From Streptomyces catenulae (lineage in GTDB: Bacteria; Actinomycetota; Actinomycetes; Streptomycetales; Streptomycetaceae), in contig NZ_JODY01000009.1 of assembly GCF_000718015.1 (NCBI RefSeq), positions 1-64,000 on the forward strand: DNA of 64,000 bases. Reading direction: 5' to 3'. A model generated the notes under the pieces. It did not search any database. It saw only the letters and a list, made by a program, of their open reading frames with translations, and had not been told where the DNA came from. This document shows, one piece after another, positions 63,376 through 64,000 of the stretch (its first letter is position 1; every line of letters starts with the position of its first letter). The position numbers and the translations under genes are program-made.

Positions 63376-64000
63376 TCACTTGCGCTGGAAGACCTCGCTG
63401 CCGTCCTTGGTGCACGGCTGCAGCTGGACGCCGCCGTTGCCGCCCGGCTTGACGCACTTGTCGGCCTGCCCGGCGTACAGGGTGCCGTCACGCAGGGAGA
63501 ACTGCTGCGCCGGGTTCCCGCTGCAGTTGGCGATCTGCACGGTCGTACCGGCCTCGGTGGCGCCGCCCGCGGCGTCCATGCACAGGCCCTTGGTGCGGAT
63601 GGTGCCGTCCTTGGCGATGTCCCACTGCTGGTTGGCGAGACCGTCGCAGGGCGCGAGGGCCAGCGGCGTACCGTCGCTGCCCGCGGCGCCGCTCAGGCAC
63701 TTCTTCGTACCGGCGTGCAGCAGCGGCGCCCCCGGGGCGCTCGGGTCGCCGCCCGGCGGCGGGCCCTGGGACTCCGGCGGAGCGGGCTGGTCGGGGGTGG
63801 CGCCGCCCGTCGCGGGCGAGGTGGGCCCGGTGGTGGCGGAGGGCGCCGGGTGGTCCGCCGCCGGGGAGTCCGTCGAGGGCCGGGTGAAGAAGAAGACCAG
63901 CCCCGCCGCCACGACACAGGCGGCGGCCACCACCGACGCCACGACGATGTTCCGGCGGCGATTGGACGACGGCTTGTCCGCCGGTACCCCGGGGACGGGA
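63376..64000 (-). CDS. Membrane protein with ricin-type lectin domain, partial at the window edge
   Basis: The C-terminal 207 residues of a longer protein; the frame is open to the window end (ADKPSSNRRRNIVVASVVAAACVVAAGLVFFF). One transmembrane helix is followed by a Pro/Ser/Thr/Gly-rich linker and a ricin B lectin domain with CLSGAAGSDGTPLALAPCDGLANQQWDI, LCMDAAGG and AQQFSLRDGTLYAGQADKCVKPGG. The layout, cytoplasmic part then helix then external lectin, is the same as in the Ser/Thr kinase at 49.9-51.5 kb, so the missing part could be a kinase, but it is not visible. Confidence 0.75.
   Translation of the reverse strand, partial: PVPGVPADKPSSNRRRNIVVASVVAAACVVAAGLVFFFTRPSTDSPAADHPAPSATTGPTSPATGGATPDQPAPPESQGPPPGGDPSAPGAPLLHAGTKKCLSGAAGSDGTPLALAPCDGLANQQWDIAKDGTIRTKGLCMDAAGGATEAGTTVQIANCSGNPAQQFSLRDGTLYAGQADKCVKPGGNGGVQLQPCTKDGSEVFQRK

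Overview
The window is a 64 kb chromosomal piece of a high-GC actinomycete, almost certainly Streptomyces or a close relative. This rests on the very GC-rich third codon positions, many GTG starts, many ATGA/GTGA stop-start overlaps, and characteristic genes (HbpS/SenS/SenR, CbtAB, RamB/PrpR-type regulators, a DUF4328 protein, a Ser/Thr kinase fused to a ricin lectin). No rRNA, tRNA, CRISPR or complete mobile element was seen. The last gene runs off the right edge.

Layout. 0-6.3 kb: a Tat-exported amidohydrolase, then the divergent senS-senR / hbpS haem and redox sensing locus with an ankyrin protein and a beta-propeller lipoprotein. 6.3-10.7 kb: an operon of an NCS1 permease, a YtcJ-type amidohydrolase and a C45 acyltransferase-like hydrolase. 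10.8-15.8 kb: a minimal class I lanthipeptide cluster (precursor, full-length dehydratase, cyclase) facing a Crp-type regulator. 16.7-18.7 kb: a DUF4232 lipoprotein and a cobalamin-riboswitch-controlled cbtBA transporter. 18.8-24.6 kb: the methylcitrate operon prpDBC divergent from its likely PrpR/ScfR regulator and a catalytically degenerate phosphatase-like gene. 24.7-29.4 kb: a secreted SH3-like protein, an FKBP, a MarR/MFS pair and an amidase. 29.5-38.2 kb: nrdIEF-thiI and metE, each behind its own cobalamin riboswitch. 38.3-43.2 kb: glyoxylate bypass genes aceB and aceA with a second RamB-like regulator. 43.2-64 kb: assorted accessory genes, including an LLM/FMN-reductase pair, a membrane protein beside a lectin-tailed kinase, an ECF41 sigma factor with its target, an MFS/M20/TetR unit and a partial lectin protein.

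The most notable find is the ribonucleotide reductase operon. It looks like an ordinary class Ib nrdIEF, but in NrdF three of the four metal-binding carboxylates are replaced (Q116, S176, K210), while D85, H119, H213 and the radical-position Y123 are kept. This Q-S-K signature is that of class Ie, the metal-free reductase that uses a DOPA radical made with the help of NrdI. The operon lies behind two NrdR-box-like palindromes 31 bp apart and a cobalamin riboswitch. It also carries a ThiI-type PP-loop gene 11 bp downstream of nrdF. The inferred logic is that when B12 is short (so a B12-dependent class II enzyme and MetH would fail), the cell switches on B12 uptake (cbtBA), B12-independent methionine synthase (metE) and a reductase that needs neither B12 nor, by this reading, metal.

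The second notable item is the small lanthipeptide locus with a 49-residue precursor (FDLD leader box, three core cysteines). It has no visible transporter, protease or immunity gene.
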